Part shown: one piece after another, positions 16,841 through 24,567 of the stretch
How the letters are laid out: every line of letters starts with the position of its first letter
Position numbering within the stretch: the stretch's first letter is position 1
Notes under the pieces: model-generated
The model's input: the letters and a program-made list of their open reading frames with translations, nothing else
What the model was told of the DNA's origin: nothing
Databases searched by the model: none
Made by a program: the position numbers and the translations under genes
Assembly: GCF_000185905.1 (NCBI RefSeq)
Contig: NC_014923.1
Location: 5,169,501-5,233,500 of the forward strand
Source: Mesorhizobium ciceri biovar biserrulae WSM1271
Lineage (GTDB): Bacteria > Pseudomonadota > Alphaproteobacteria > Rhizobiales > Rhizobiaceae
Reading direction: 5' to 3'
DNA: 64,000 bases

Positions 16841-18754
16841 TCAGGCGCGCTGGGCGCGAACCGTATGCCCGAGCGCGACGAACACGGTGCGCACGATGCC
16901 GGCAGCATCGAGCCCGGCATCGGCATACATCTTTTCCGGCTTGGCGTGGTCGGTGAACGCGTCGGGCAGCACCAGCGGGCGCACCTTCAGGCCGCTTTCC
17001 AGCAGGCCTTCATGGGCGAGGAACTGCAGCACATGGCTGGCGAAGCCGCCGACGGCGCCCTCCTCCACCGTCACCAGAACCTCATGCGAGCGGGCCAGCC
17101 GCCGGATCAGATCCTCGTCGAGCGGCTTGGCGAAACGGGCGTCGGCGACCGTGGTGGAAAGCCCGGCAGCCCCTAGCTCCTCGGCGGCGATCAGGCAATC
17201 CTGCAGCCGTGTGCCGAAGGACAGCAATGCTACCTTGGTGCCCTCCCTGACGATGCGGCCCTTGCCGATTTCGAGCACGGAGCCACGCTCCGGCATGTCG
17301 ACGCCAACGCCATTGCCGCGCGGATAGCGAAAGGCGATCGGGCCGTCATCATAGCTTGCCGCGGTGCGTACCATGTGGCGCAGCTCCGCCTCGTCGGCCG
17401 CCGCCATCACCACGAAGCCCGGCAGTGTCGCCAGGAAGGTGGTGTCGAAGGCGCCGCAATGGGTGGCGCCATCGGCGCCGACGAAGCCGGCGCGGTCGAT
17501 GGGAAAGCGCACCGGTAATTTCTGGATGGCGACGTCGTGGACGACCTGGTCGTAGGCGCGCTGCAGGAAGGTGGAATAGATGGCCGCGAACGGCTTGTAG
17601 CCTTCGGTGGCGAGGCCGGCGGCGAAGGTCACCGCGTGCTGTTCGGCGATGCCGACATCGAAGGTCCTCGACGGGAACGCTTCGCCGAACAGGTCGAGGC
17701 CGGTACCGCTCGGCATGGCTGCGGTGACGGCGACGATGCGGTCGTCCTCGCGGCCCTCCTGGACCAGGCTTTCGGCGAACACCTTGGTGTAGGCCGGTGC
17801 GTTGGCCGGCGCCTTGGCCTGCGCGCCGGTGATGACGTCGAACTTGTTGACGCCGTGATATTTGTCGGCGGCGGCTTCCGCCGGCGCATAGCCCTTGCCC
17901 TTCTGGGTGACGACATGGATGAGCACCGGGCCTTCGCCATTGTCTCGGACATTTTTCAGGACCGGGATCAGATGTTCCAGATTGTGGCCGTCGATCGGGC
18001 CGATGTGATAGAAGCCGAGTTCCTCGAACAGCGTGCCGCCGGTGACGTAGCCACGTGCATGCTCGACCGCCCTTGTGATCGCACGATCCGCGCGCTTGCC
18101 GAGATAAGACGTCAGTTTTTTGCCGAAATCGCGCAGGCCGATATAGGCCTTGCCGGAGGCCAGCCGCGCCAGATAGGCGCTCATGGCGCCGGTTGGCGGC
18201 GCGATCGACATGTCGTTGTCGTTGAGAATGACGATCAGTCGTGCATCGAGTGCGCCGGCATTGTTCATCGCCTCGTAGGCCATGCCGGCAGACATGGCGC
18301 CGTCGCCGATGACGGCGATGACATTGTTGCGGCCGCCGGAGAGATCGCGGGCCGCGGCCATGCCGAGGCCGGCCGATATCGATGTCGAGGAGTGGGCAGC
18401 GCCGAATGGATCGTACTCGCTCTCGGCGCGGCGGGTGAAGCCGGATAGGCCGCCTTCCTGGCGCAGCGTGCGGATACGGTCGCGGCGGCCGGTCAGGATC
18501 TTGTGCGGATAGGCCTGGTGGCCGACATCCCAGATCAGCCGGTCGTCCGGGGTGTTGAAGACATAGTGCAGCGCCACCGTCAGCTCGACCACGCCAAGGC
18601 CGGCGCCCAGATGACCACCCGTGCGGGATACCGCGTCGACCAGCTCGGCGCGAAGCTCGGACGCCAGTTGCGGCAGCTCACTCTCGGCAAGCATGCGCAG
18701 GTCGGCCGGGATGCGGGCCTTGTCGAGAAGCGGCGTATGCGGCGTTGCGTTCAC
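16841..18754 (-). CDS. dxs: 1-deoxy-D-xylulose-5-phosphate synthase
   Basis: A 637-residue thiamine-diphosphate enzyme making DXP from pyruvate and glyceraldehyde 3-phosphate, the first step of the MEP pathway. Motifs: DVGHQAYPHKILTGRRD near 50-66, the TPP motif GDGAMSAGMAYEAMNNAG near 150, the catalytic Glu in GIAEQHAVTFAAG, and a C-terminal transketolase domain (VEEGAVGGFASHV). The start is taken as GTG (VNATPHTPLLDKARIPADLR) because family proteins begin just before the TPLLD segment; no ATG fits, and the frame upstream is not family-like. Confidence 0.95.
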   Translation of the reverse strand: MNATPHTPLLDKARIPADLRMLAESELPQLASELRAELVDAVSRTGGHLGAGLGVVELTVALHYVFNTPDDRLIWDVGHQAYPHKILTGRRDRIRTLRQEGGLSGFTRRAESEYDPFGAAHSSTSISAGLGMAAARDLSGGRNNVIAVIGDGAMSAGMAYEAMNNAGALDARLIVILNDNDMSIAPPTGAMSAYLARLASGKAYIGLRDFGKKLTSYLGKRADRAITRAVEHARGYVTGGTLFEELGFYHIGPIDGHNLEHLIPVLKNVRDNGEGPVLIHVVTQKGKGYAPAEAAADKYHGVNKFDVITGAQAKAPANAPAYTKVFAESLVQEGREDDRIVAVTAAMPSGTGLDLFGEAFPSRTFDVGIAEQHAVTFAAGLATEGYKPFAAIYSTFLQRAYDQVVHDVAIQKLPVRFPIDRAGFVGADGATHCGAFDTTFLATLPGFVVMAAADEAELRHMVRTAASYDDGPIAFRYPRGNGVGVDMPERGSVLEIGKGRIVREGTKVALLSFGTRLQDCLIAAEELGAAGLSTTVADARFAKPLDEDLIRRLARSHEVLVTVEEGAVGGFASHVLQFLAHEGLLESGLKVRPLVLPDAFTDHAKPEKMYADAGLDAAGIVRTVFVALGHTVRAQRA

Positions 18755-18851
18755 GGTGCTCAGGCTTTCGGTTGATGGGCGAAATAGGCCGCCGGCCGGC
18801 GAAAGTAAATGCGTGTCAGTGACGCGGATCAGACTGTGGTCTTTTGCTTCT

Positions 18852-18897
18852 ATGCAGGTCGTTTCCCCAAAACCGGGCCACTTTGGGCGACAGGCAT
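18852..18897. repeat. Dispersed palindromic element, copy 1
   Basis: A 46-base palindromic element with outer arms ATGCAGGTCG / CGACAGGCAT and an inner CCCCAAAA / TTTGGG pair. It shares its layout with copies at 29289-29336 and 38469-38515 and belongs to a type common between genes in Rhizobiales. Its right end supplies the first base of the pirin-gene stop codon complement, as copy 2 does for the phosphatase gene. Confidence 0.85.
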
Positions 18898-19817
18898 CAG
18901 CTTTCCGGCAGCGGAATGAACTCTTCCTCGTCTCCTGGAACGATGTCGAAGCGGCCTGTCTTCCATTCCTCTTTCGCCTGTTCGATACGCTCTTTCGACG
19001 ACGAGACGAAATTCCACCAGATGTAACGCTTCGAACCAAGAGAGGCGCCGCCGAACAGCATGAAATGCGCCCCGGTCTGCGACGACACGACGATCTCGTC
19101 ACCGGGACGGAACACCAGCAGCCGTTCGGCTGGGAACACATCGCCCGAAATCGAGACCTCGCCTTCCAGCGTGTAAATGGCGCGCTCTTCCGCATCGGCA
19201 GGGATTTTCACGCTGGCGCCGGGCGCCAGGCGCAGGTCGGCGTAGAGCGTCTCCGAATCGGCCCTGACCGGGGACCGTAATCCTTGGAAATCGCCGATGA
19301 TGAGGCGCCCGTTGACGCCTTCGGCATCAATCTCGGGAAGCCTGAGCGCTCCTGTGTTCTCGAACACAGGAGCCACCTCTTCCTTGTCGTCCGGCAGCGC
19401 CAGCCATGTCTGCAGGCCGGATACCGACATCGGCGCGCCACGCAGTTCCTCCGGCGTACGCTCCGAATGGACGATGCCGCGGCCGGCGGTCATCAAATTC
19501 ACGTCGCCGGGCTGAATGACCATTTCGGTGCCGAGGGAGTCGCGGTGCCGGATCTTGCCGTCGAACAGATAGGTGACCGTCGACAGTCCGATATGCGGAT
19601 GCGGACGGACGTCCAGCGCCTGGCCGGCCCGCAGGATCGCGGGACCCATGCGGTCGAAGAAGATGAACGGACCGACCAACCGCCTTTTTGCCGTTGGCAG
19701 GGCACGGCGCACCTGAAAACCACCGATGTCCTTGGCGTTCGGAACGACCATCAATTCGATCTGATCGCTGGCGAACGCATCGCCCACCTCAGGGTCTTTC
19801 CCGGGGAAGAAGCTCAT
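18897..19817 (-). CDS. Pirin family protein
   Basis: A 306-residue bicupin protein. The N-terminal cupin holds the metal-binding pattern of pirins: HPHIGLSTVTY near 73-83, then HRDSLG, and HSERTPEE near 118. The family binds Fe(II); some members are quercetin dioxygenases, others regulators, so the activity is not predicted. A strong ribosome-binding site (GGAGA) precedes the ATG. It is in the same direction as dxs with the palindromic element between them. Confidence 0.9.
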   Translation of the reverse strand: MSFFPGKDPEVGDAFASDQIELMVVPNAKDIGGFQVRRALPTAKRRLVGPFIFFDRMGPAILRAGQALDVRPHPHIGLSTVTYLFDGKIRHRDSLGTEMVIQPGDVNLMTAGRGIVHSERTPEELRGAPMSVSGLQTWLALPDDKEEVAPVFENTGALRLPEIDAEGVNGRLIIGDFQGLRSPVRADSETLYADLRLAPGASVKIPADAEERAIYTLEGEVSISGDVFPAERLLVFRPGDEIVVSSQTGAHFMLFGGASLGSKRYIWWNFVSSSKERIEQAKEEWKTGRFDIVPGDEEEFIPLPES

Positions 19818-19856
19818 GGACTCTCCTTGTCGGTGGTCGAAGGCCGCCTGGCCGCA

Positions 19857-20123
19857 TCAGGCAAAGCGGATGGCCGCCTTTGCCCGCAGCTTGGCCGCCA
19901 CCTCTTCGCGATTGCGCGGATGCTGATGGGTTTCCAGGGAATCGAGCAGTTCGCGCGCCGAGGCCGCGATGGCGTCGACGGCATGATCGAAGGCGTGCTG
20001 GTTCTGCTTCGAGGGTCGCGTCGTTCCGCTCAGCTTGCGGACGAACTGAAGGGCCGCGTCGCGCACCTCGTCATTGGTTGCCGGCGGATCAAAATTGAAC
20101 AGGGTCTTGATGTTTCTGCACAT
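19857..20123 (-). CDS. DUF2277 family protein
   Basis: An 88-residue protein beginning MCRNIKTLFNFDPPAT, the characteristic opening of the DUF2277 family, followed by RDAALQFVRKLSGTTRPS. Members are small cytosolic alpha-helical proteins of unknown function, widespread in alphaproteobacteria and actinobacteria. AGGAGA lies upstream of the ATG. It sits between xseB and the pirin gene on the same strand. Confidence 0.88.
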   Translation of the reverse strand: MCRNIKTLFNFDPPATNDEVRDAALQFVRKLSGTTRPSKQNQHAFDHAVDAIAASARELLDSLETHQHPRNREEVAAKLRAKAAIRFA

Positions 20124-20233
20124 CGCTTCCGTATCTCCTCTTGTCCTTGAGCTGTTTCAATCGCAACGAGTTATAGCCTCGATCATGATCATGTCCAAAA
20201 ACCGGTGAGGCGAGGCCATCGTTCGGACCGGCC
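20124..20233. other. Intergenic region, possible degenerate palindromic-element fragment
   Basis: The gap between xseB and DUF2277 contains GATCATGATCATGTCC followed by AAAAACCGG. This resembles one arm of repeat elements found in Mesorhizobium-like genomes, but no matching second arm is visible, so it is only a possible remnant. Confidence 0.25.
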
Positions 20234-20488
20234 TCAATCCGCGTCGAGCGGCTCCGTTCCAACCGGCTTGCCGTCGCGCGACAGCCTGATCTTCTCGACC
20301 TTGTCCTCGGCGGCCTTCAGCAGCCGGTCGCAATGCGCCTTCAGCGCCTCGCCACGTTCATAGATCCTGATCGACTGGTCGAGCGGCACGTCGCCACGCT
20401 CCAGATCATCGACGATCTTCTCCAGCGCATCGAGTGCCTGCTCGAAGCTCATCGCCTTGACGTCTTCGTTGGTCTCACCAGCCATCAT
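20234..20488 (-). CDS. xseB: Exodeoxyribonuclease VII small subunit
   Basis: An 84-residue alpha-helical protein with the XseB signature MSFEQALDALEKIVDDLE near 13-30 and LDQSIRIYERGEALKAHC after it. Together with XseA (not in the window) it degrades single-stranded DNA. It begins directly at the base after the HDAC gene stop; ATG at 20488 or 20485 are both possible. The HDAC-xseB order is common in rhizobia. Confidence 0.93.
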   Translation of the reverse strand: MMAGETNEDVKAMSFEQALDALEKIVDDLERGDVPLDQSIRIYERGEALKAHCDRLLKAAEDKVEKIRLSRDGKPVGTEPLDAD

Positions 20489-21415
20489 TCATCCTTTCAT
20501 CAGTCGCCCGACATGGGCGGCGACCGAAAATGCCAATCCCTGCAGATCGTAGCCGCCCTCGAGCAGGCTGACGAGCCGGTTGCCGCTGTGGCGTGCCGCG
20601 CGCTGCATCAACTGGCCGGTCGCCCAGTCGAAATCATCCTCGGTCAGATTGATCTCGGCCAGCGGATCGCGGTGGTGCGCGTCGAACCCGGCCGAAATGA
20701 TGATCAGGTCGGGCGCGAAATTGTCGAGCGCGGGCAGGACGCGCGACAGGAAGGCATCGCGAAACACTTCGCTGCCGGTCTGCGGCGCCAGCGGTGCGTT
20801 GACGATATTGCCGGCGCCCGTTTCGGTCTTCGCTCCGGTGCCGGGATAAAGCGGCATCTGGTGTGTCGAGCAATAGAGCACCGAGGGATCGTCCCAGAAA
20901 ATATCCTGCGTGCCATTGCCGTGATGCACGTCCCAGTCGACGATGGCAACGCGCTCGACACCGTGTTTCTTCTGCGCATAACGCGCCGCGATCGCCGCCG
21001 TATTGAACAGGCAGAAGCCCATGGCCGTGGTCTTTTCGGCATGATGGCCGGGCGGCCGGGCGGCGACAAAGACGTTGTCGGCGCGGCCCGAAAAGACATC
21101 ATCGACGGCAGCGTTGGCGGCGCCGATCGCAGTGATCGCCGCTTGCCAGCTCTTCGGACTGGCAGTGGTGTCGGCATCGATGCGGGCAATGCCCTCGTCG
21201 GGAATGGCGGCGCGCACGCGGGCGACGAAATCGGCGGGATGCGCGTAGAGGATGGTGGCCTCGTCGCCTTCCGGCGCCTGGATACGTTCGAGCCCGGCAA
21301 AGGCTTCCTCATCGAGCACGCGCTCGATGGCGCGCAAGCGGTCGGGCCGCTCGGGATGTCCGGGCGGCGTGAGATGCTCGAGGAAGATCGGATGCGTGTA
21401 GAGACGGGTGGTCAT
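20489..21415 (-). CDS. Histone deacetylase family (acetylpolyamine/acetoin-utilisation type) hydrolase
   Basis: A 308-residue zinc hydrolase of the HDAC superfamily. Catalytic motifs are all visible: ARPPGHHAE near 120-128, the Asp-His metal ligands in DWDVHHGNGTQDIF, AGFDAHHRDPL, and the LLEGGYDLQGLA tail. Bacterial homologues deacetylate small amines or lysines in proteins; the substrate is not evident. It is the first gene of a minus-strand run with xseB and is divergent from the bluB riboswitch region. Confidence 0.92.
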   Translation of the reverse strand: MTTRLYTHPIFLEHLTPPGHPERPDRLRAIERVLDEEAFAGLERIQAPEGDEATILYAHPADFVARVRAAIPDEGIARIDADTTASPKSWQAAITAIGAANAAVDDVFSGRADNVFVAARPPGHHAEKTTAMGFCLFNTAAIAARYAQKKHGVERVAIVDWDVHHGNGTQDIFWDDPSVLYCSTHQMPLYPGTGAKTETGAGNIVNAPLAPQTGSEVFRDAFLSRVLPALDNFAPDLIIISAGFDAHHRDPLAEINLTEDDFDWATGQLMQRAARHSGNRLVSLLEGGYDLQGLAFSVAAHVGRLMKG

Positions 21416-21551
21416 CGTCCTAATCTAGTGACCCGGATCGACAAAGGCCATGCACGGGCGGCCGATGACTGGGGAAAATCGCGCCTGCGTCCATTCGTGT
21501 CGCCGCAGGCATTGGCCTCGCCGGCGCTTCGGCGTAAAGTCCTTGGCACTG

Positions 21552-21712
21552 CCTGGTGCCCGCCGCAAGCGGGAGAATCGGGAACACGGTTGAATTCCGT
21601 GGCGTGCCCAACGCTGTGAGGGGGACCGCGCCGGTAAATGCCACTGTCGATGACGGGAAGGCACCGGACGCGGGTTGATCCCAAGCCAGAAGACCGGCCT
21701 GGCAGGCATCGT
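21552..21712 (+). promoter_or_regulatory. Cobalamin (B12) riboswitch
   Basis: The leader of bluB contains the ordered elements of an AdoCbl riboswitch: a P3-like hairpin (CCCGCCGCAAGCGGG), GGGAACACGGTTGAATTCCG, GCGTGCCCAACGCTGTGAG, GCCACTG at 21640-21646, GGGAAGGC at 21655-21662, and the B12 box AAGCCAGAAGACCGGCCT at 21683-21700. Order and spacing match the family. It would lower bluB expression when coenzyme B12 is plentiful. Confidence 0.93.
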
Positions 21713-21738
21713 CATCCGCATGGTCGGGCGGGTGGCAT

Positions 21739-21788
21739 CAGAGCGACGTGCGTCCATTTGGACGCACAAGGTACGCTCTGACCGTTTT
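21739..21788 (+). terminator. Riboswitch expression platform / intrinsic terminator before bluB
   Basis: Downstream of the B12 box is a long stem: AGAGCG (21740-21745) pairs with CGCTCT, and an inner perfect GTGCGTCC / GGACGCAC (21748-21755 with 21760-21767) closes a 4-base loop. A GTTTTG run follows. This looks like the terminator formed in the ligand-bound state. Confidence 0.65.
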
Positions 21789-21815
21789 GAATCTGCAATC
21801 GCAAGGGGACAAGCG

Positions 21816-22715
21816 ATGCCGGAATATATGACCGCTGCCATTGACGATGGATTCGACCAGAATGCGCGCGATGCGGTCTATCGCGCCATGTTCACGCGGC
21901 GCGACGTGCGCAGCCATTTCCTGCCCACCGCGATCGATGACGACGTGCTGGCGCGGCTGCTGCTTGCCGCCCATCATGCGCCATCGGTCGGCTTCATGCA
22001 GCCATGGAATTTCATTGTCATTCGTGACATCGAGCGACGCGAAAGGGTGCGCGACCTGTTCCTGGCCGCGCGCGAGCAGGAACTGCCGGCGATCGAGACG
22101 GAAAAACAGGCGCTGTACCGCAAGCTCAAGCTGGAAGGCATCTGCGAGAGCGCGCTCAACATCTGCATCACTTGCGACCGGCAGCGCTCGAAGGGTTCGC
22201 CGCTGGGACGCTGGCACAATCCGGAGATGGATCTCTACAGCACCGTCTGCGCGGTGCAGAATTTCTGGCTGGCCGCGCGTGCCGAGGGCGTTGGCGTCGG
22301 CTGGGTGAGCATCATCGAGGCTGAGGCGCTGAAGCGGCTGTTGGCCATTCCGGATCACGTAACGCCAATCGCCTATCTCTGCGTCGGCCGTGTTTCCGAG
22401 TTCGCTTCCAAACCGGACCTTGAAACGCATGGTTGGGGACGGCGGCTGCCGCTGCCGGAACTGATCATGAGCGAGACGTTTTCCGGGCAAGGCGAGGCAC
22501 AGCTCAAATCCACCGTGGCGCGCCTCAACAGCGTTTCTGCCGCACCAGACACCACCCGCCCGCCGGATCAGGGTGTGGCGCCGGCCGTACCCCAGCGCGA
22601 ACCGCCGAAGGAGGCGAGCGCCTTGTCCTTGAGCTCCCTGAACTTCGACGACGCCTCGGCCAGCCGGGCGTCCCAGGCCGGATCCGGCACCTGGCCCGCG
22701 ATGGTCTTGAAATAG
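21816..22715 (+). CDS. bluB: 5,6-dimethylbenzimidazole synthase BluB, with long C-terminal extension
   Basis: BluB cuts reduced FMN with oxygen to make the lower ligand of vitamin B12. Residues 1-220 show the nitroreductase-like BluB fold: TRRDVRSHF (the Asp matches the conserved catalytic Asp), HAPSVGFMQPWNF, FMN-binding segments and GVGVGWVSII. AAGGGG before the ATG supports the start. The frame continues to 299 residues, 60-80 longer than I expect for the family, and its last 148 bases lie antisense to the converging membrane-protein gene. The tail is Ser/Ala/Pro-rich and has no recognisable domain. Confidence 0.92.
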   Translation: MPEYMTAAIDDGFDQNARDAVYRAMFTRRDVRSHFLPTAIDDDVLARLLLAAHHAPSVGFMQPWNFIVIRDIERRERVRDLFLAAREQELPAIETEKQALYRKLKLEGICESALNICITCDRQRSKGSPLGRWHNPEMDLYSTVCAVQNFWLAARAEGVGVGWVSIIEAEALKRLLAIPDHVTPIAYLCVGRVSEFASKPDLETHGWGRRLPLPELIMSETFSGQGEAQLKSTVARLNSVSAAPDTTRPPDQGVAPAVPQREPPKEASALSLSSLNFDDASASRASQAGSGTWPAMVLK

Positions 22716-23551
22716 ACCTGCATCAGGCAAGCGATGGCGAAAGGCTCGATGAAGGCCGCCTTGAACGCCCAGGCGAAGACGATGGCGAGCACGAAGGCCC
22801 AGCCGGCGAGCTGGCCGGGCATCAGGAACAGAATGGCGCCGGCAGGCGCCAGCATCATCAGAAAGATGACGAAGGACACGCCCCACATGATGACCGCCAG
22901 CCAGACGGCGTTCTTGACCATGACCTTGCCGTTCTGGGCATAGAGCACGACGCCTTGGCGCGCCGTCTCGAAGGGTGAGGCTGAATTGATGCGGATGTTG
23001 TAGCCGAGGATGATCTCGTCGACATAGGTCAGCGACAGGCGGATCACCGTGTTGATGAAGGAGACCAGGCCGCTCAGGCCCGGTATCGGCAGGAAGGCGG
23101 CGATGCCGCCGAGCAGGCCGGTGATGGCGCGGATGGCACCCTTGACGAGTTGGTCGACGACGAAAAGGATGTTGGCCTCGGCAAAACGCTGGGTCACGAT
23201 ATCCCTGGCGTAGGCGATCTGGTCCTGACCTGCGGGAATGTCGCGGCCGTCGATCAGATGAACCATGACGGCGATGTGGCCGGCCTTGACGATATAGAGG
23301 ATGTATTCGCGGATCCAGTAGACCGCGATCGAGACGATGCCAAACCCGACCACGCCGCCCCACAGGGCAAAGGACATGGGCCCGTCGGGATCGGTGGAGA
23401 TATGGCCGACGCCATAGCCGACCGAGGCACCGGTGCCGGTCGCCATGATGTAGGCCAGCGTGATGCCGAAATAGACGATCATACGAAAGACGATGAACGG
23501 CCAGGTCCGCATCATGATGGACACCGACCGGCCGATCTCGAAATCCCACAT
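22568..23551 (-). CDS. Polytopic membrane protein (327 aa), unknown function
   Basis: An integral membrane protein with about six to seven hydrophobic segments (around 15-40, 58-80, 145-175, 225-250, 253-275 and 283-300). There is a soluble loop near 100-130 and a polar C-terminal tail rich in Lys and Glu (SSKFRELKDKALASFGG). I do not recognise motifs that give a function. The N-terminus MWDFEIGRSVSIMMRTWPF fits a membrane protein inserted from the cytoplasm. The 3' end overlaps the bluB tail in antiparallel orientation. Confidence 0.8.
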   Translation of the reverse strand: MWDFEIGRSVSIMMRTWPFIVFRMIVYFGITLAYIMATGTGASVGYGVGHISTDPDGPMSFALWGGVVGFGIVSIAVYWIREYILYIVKAGHIAVMVHLIDGRDIPAGQDQIAYARDIVTQRFAEANILFVVDQLVKGAIRAITGLLGGIAAFLPIPGLSGLVSFINTVIRLSLTYVDEIILGYNIRINSASPFETARQGVVLYAQNGKVMVKNAVWLAVIMWGVSFVIFLMMLAPAGAILFLMPGQLAGWAFVLAIVFAWAFKAAFIEPFAIACLMQVYFKTIAGQVPDPAWDARLAEASSKFRELKDKALASFGGSRWGTAGATP

Positions 23552-23838
23552 GTGCCCCGAATCTCCGCCTCAGAGATGGTGGAAGAGGATGAACTCAACC
23601 CGGCGATTGTCAATTGCCGGCCCTGGCACCACAGGGCGACGAATTCTGGGCAACGGTTTTCTTTCGCAGCCTTTCGCCGGCGCGTTGTCTGACGGAGCAT
23701 CAAACGAAAAACCCGCCTGTGCGGCGGGTCACCGGCGCAAATCAGCACCATGGACGAATATGTACCTTAGCTGAGGGCAGGTGTCAAGAAAAAATTCCTA
23801 TCGGGAACAGCTGCCGGCACGAAAGCTCCGGTGGGAAC
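23552..23838. other. Intergenic stretch before the membrane-protein gene
   Basis: About 290 bases between the tetR stop and the membrane-protein start, both on the minus strand. It holds one clear minus-strand terminator (23704-23729) and presumably the promoter of the membrane-protein gene; no coding feature is supported. Confidence 0.4.
23704..23729 (-). terminator. Rho-independent terminator downstream of tetR-type gene
   Basis: A perfect 7-bp stem (ACCCGCC / GGCGGGT, 5-base loop) is followed on the minus strand by TTTTTCG. It lies 110 bases past the stop of the TetR-family gene and separates it from the membrane-protein gene. Confidence 0.8.
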
Positions 23839-24447
23839 TCAATTCGACTGCGGATCCGGCTTCTTGAGCAGGCCTTCGAGCAGTTGCTTGAACGCCGTCA
23901 CCACCTTCTTGGACGTCGCTTCGGGGTCGTCCGAATTGGCGATCCGTTGCGCTGCCTGGCTGCTCGCTCCGTTGATCAGTCGCGAGGCCGTCTCGGGGTC
24001 GAGGCTCGAGACAACGACCCCCTCCTCCTGCAGCGCGGTCAGATGGTCGGTCATTGACACGATGCACGCACTGGCATTCGGCCATTGCGCTGGATCCCCC
24101 AGCACGGCCGGGCCATCCCGGAACATGATGCGCTGGATTTCCGGCTCCAGCGCCATCTCGATATAGGTCGAGCACTCGTCGACGAAATGCTGCCAGCGGG
24201 TCGGCGCTCTCGACGCGACCTCATTGATGCGCGCCGCCATCTCGCCGTCGATCTGGGCTATGACCGCCTGCAGCAGCCCCTTCTTGTCGCCAAAATGATG
24301 ATAGAGCGCGCCGCGCGTCAGCCCGGCCGAAGCGGTGAAATCATCCATCGAGGCTTCCGCATAGCCTGTTGTGCCGAAGGCATGGCGGGCCGCCGCGATC
24401 AGCTTTGCGCGCGTCTCGGCGATCATCTCCTTGCGGGGTCTGTGCAT
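23839..24447 (-). CDS. TetR/AcrR family transcriptional repressor
   Basis: A 202-residue regulator with an N-terminal TetR helix-turn-helix (about 10-55: KLIAAARHAFGTTGYAEASMDDFTASAGLTRGALYHHF, quoted here as the pattern from KLIAAARHAF to GALYHHFGDKKGLL). The C-terminal ligand domain contains WQHFVDECSTYIEMA. It is divergent from an MFS transporter gene, and the 120-base gap holds three copies of one palindrome, so it very probably represses itself and the transporter and is relieved by a small molecule exported by it. The ligand is not predictable. Confidence 0.92.
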   Translation of the reverse strand: MHRPRKEMIAETRAKLIAAARHAFGTTGYAEASMDDFTASAGLTRGALYHHFGDKKGLLQAVIAQIDGEMAARINEVASRAPTRWQHFVDECSTYIEMALEPEIQRIMFRDGPAVLGDPAQWPNASACIVSMTDHLTALQEEGVVVSSLDPETASRLINGASSQAAQRIANSDDPEATSKKVVTAFKQLLEGLLKKPDPQSN

Positions 24448-24465
24448 GGCTTCTGGCCCTATTCA

Positions 24466-24480
24466 CATACGTAACGTATG
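24466..24480. promoter_or_regulatory. TetR-type operator O1
   Basis: The palindrome CATACG-TAA-CGTATG, first of three copies sharing identical 6-bp arms. It is nearest the tetR start (24447) and could block transcription of the regulator. Confidence 0.75.
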
Positions 24481-24484
24481 CCAA

Positions 24485-24513
24485 TTGACATACGCGGCGT
24501 ATGCTCTATTTAA
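24485..24513 (+). promoter_or_regulatory. Promoter of the MFS transporter gene
   Basis: A consensus -35 box TTGACA (24485-24490) is followed after 16-17 bases by TATTTA/ATTTAA as a -10 candidate. The operator at 24489-24503 overlaps the -35 end and spacer, so repressor binding would exclude RNA polymerase. Confidence 0.6.
24489..24503. promoter_or_regulatory. TetR-type operator O2
   Basis: The palindrome CATACG-CGG-CGTATG, with arms identical to O1 and O3, lying between the -35 and -10 boxes of the transporter promoter. Its centre is 23 bases from that of O1. Confidence 0.75.
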
Positions 24514-24517
24514 CAAT

Positions 24518-24532
24518 CATACGCTTCGTATG
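24518..24532. promoter_or_regulatory. TetR-type operator O3
   Basis: The palindrome CATACG-CTT-CGTATG, third copy, 36 bases before the transporter ATG and 29 bases centre-to-centre from O2. It lies just downstream of the predicted -10 box. Confidence 0.75.
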
Positions 24533-24567
24533 TAATTGCCGAATCGTCCTTTGTCGAGGAACCACCC

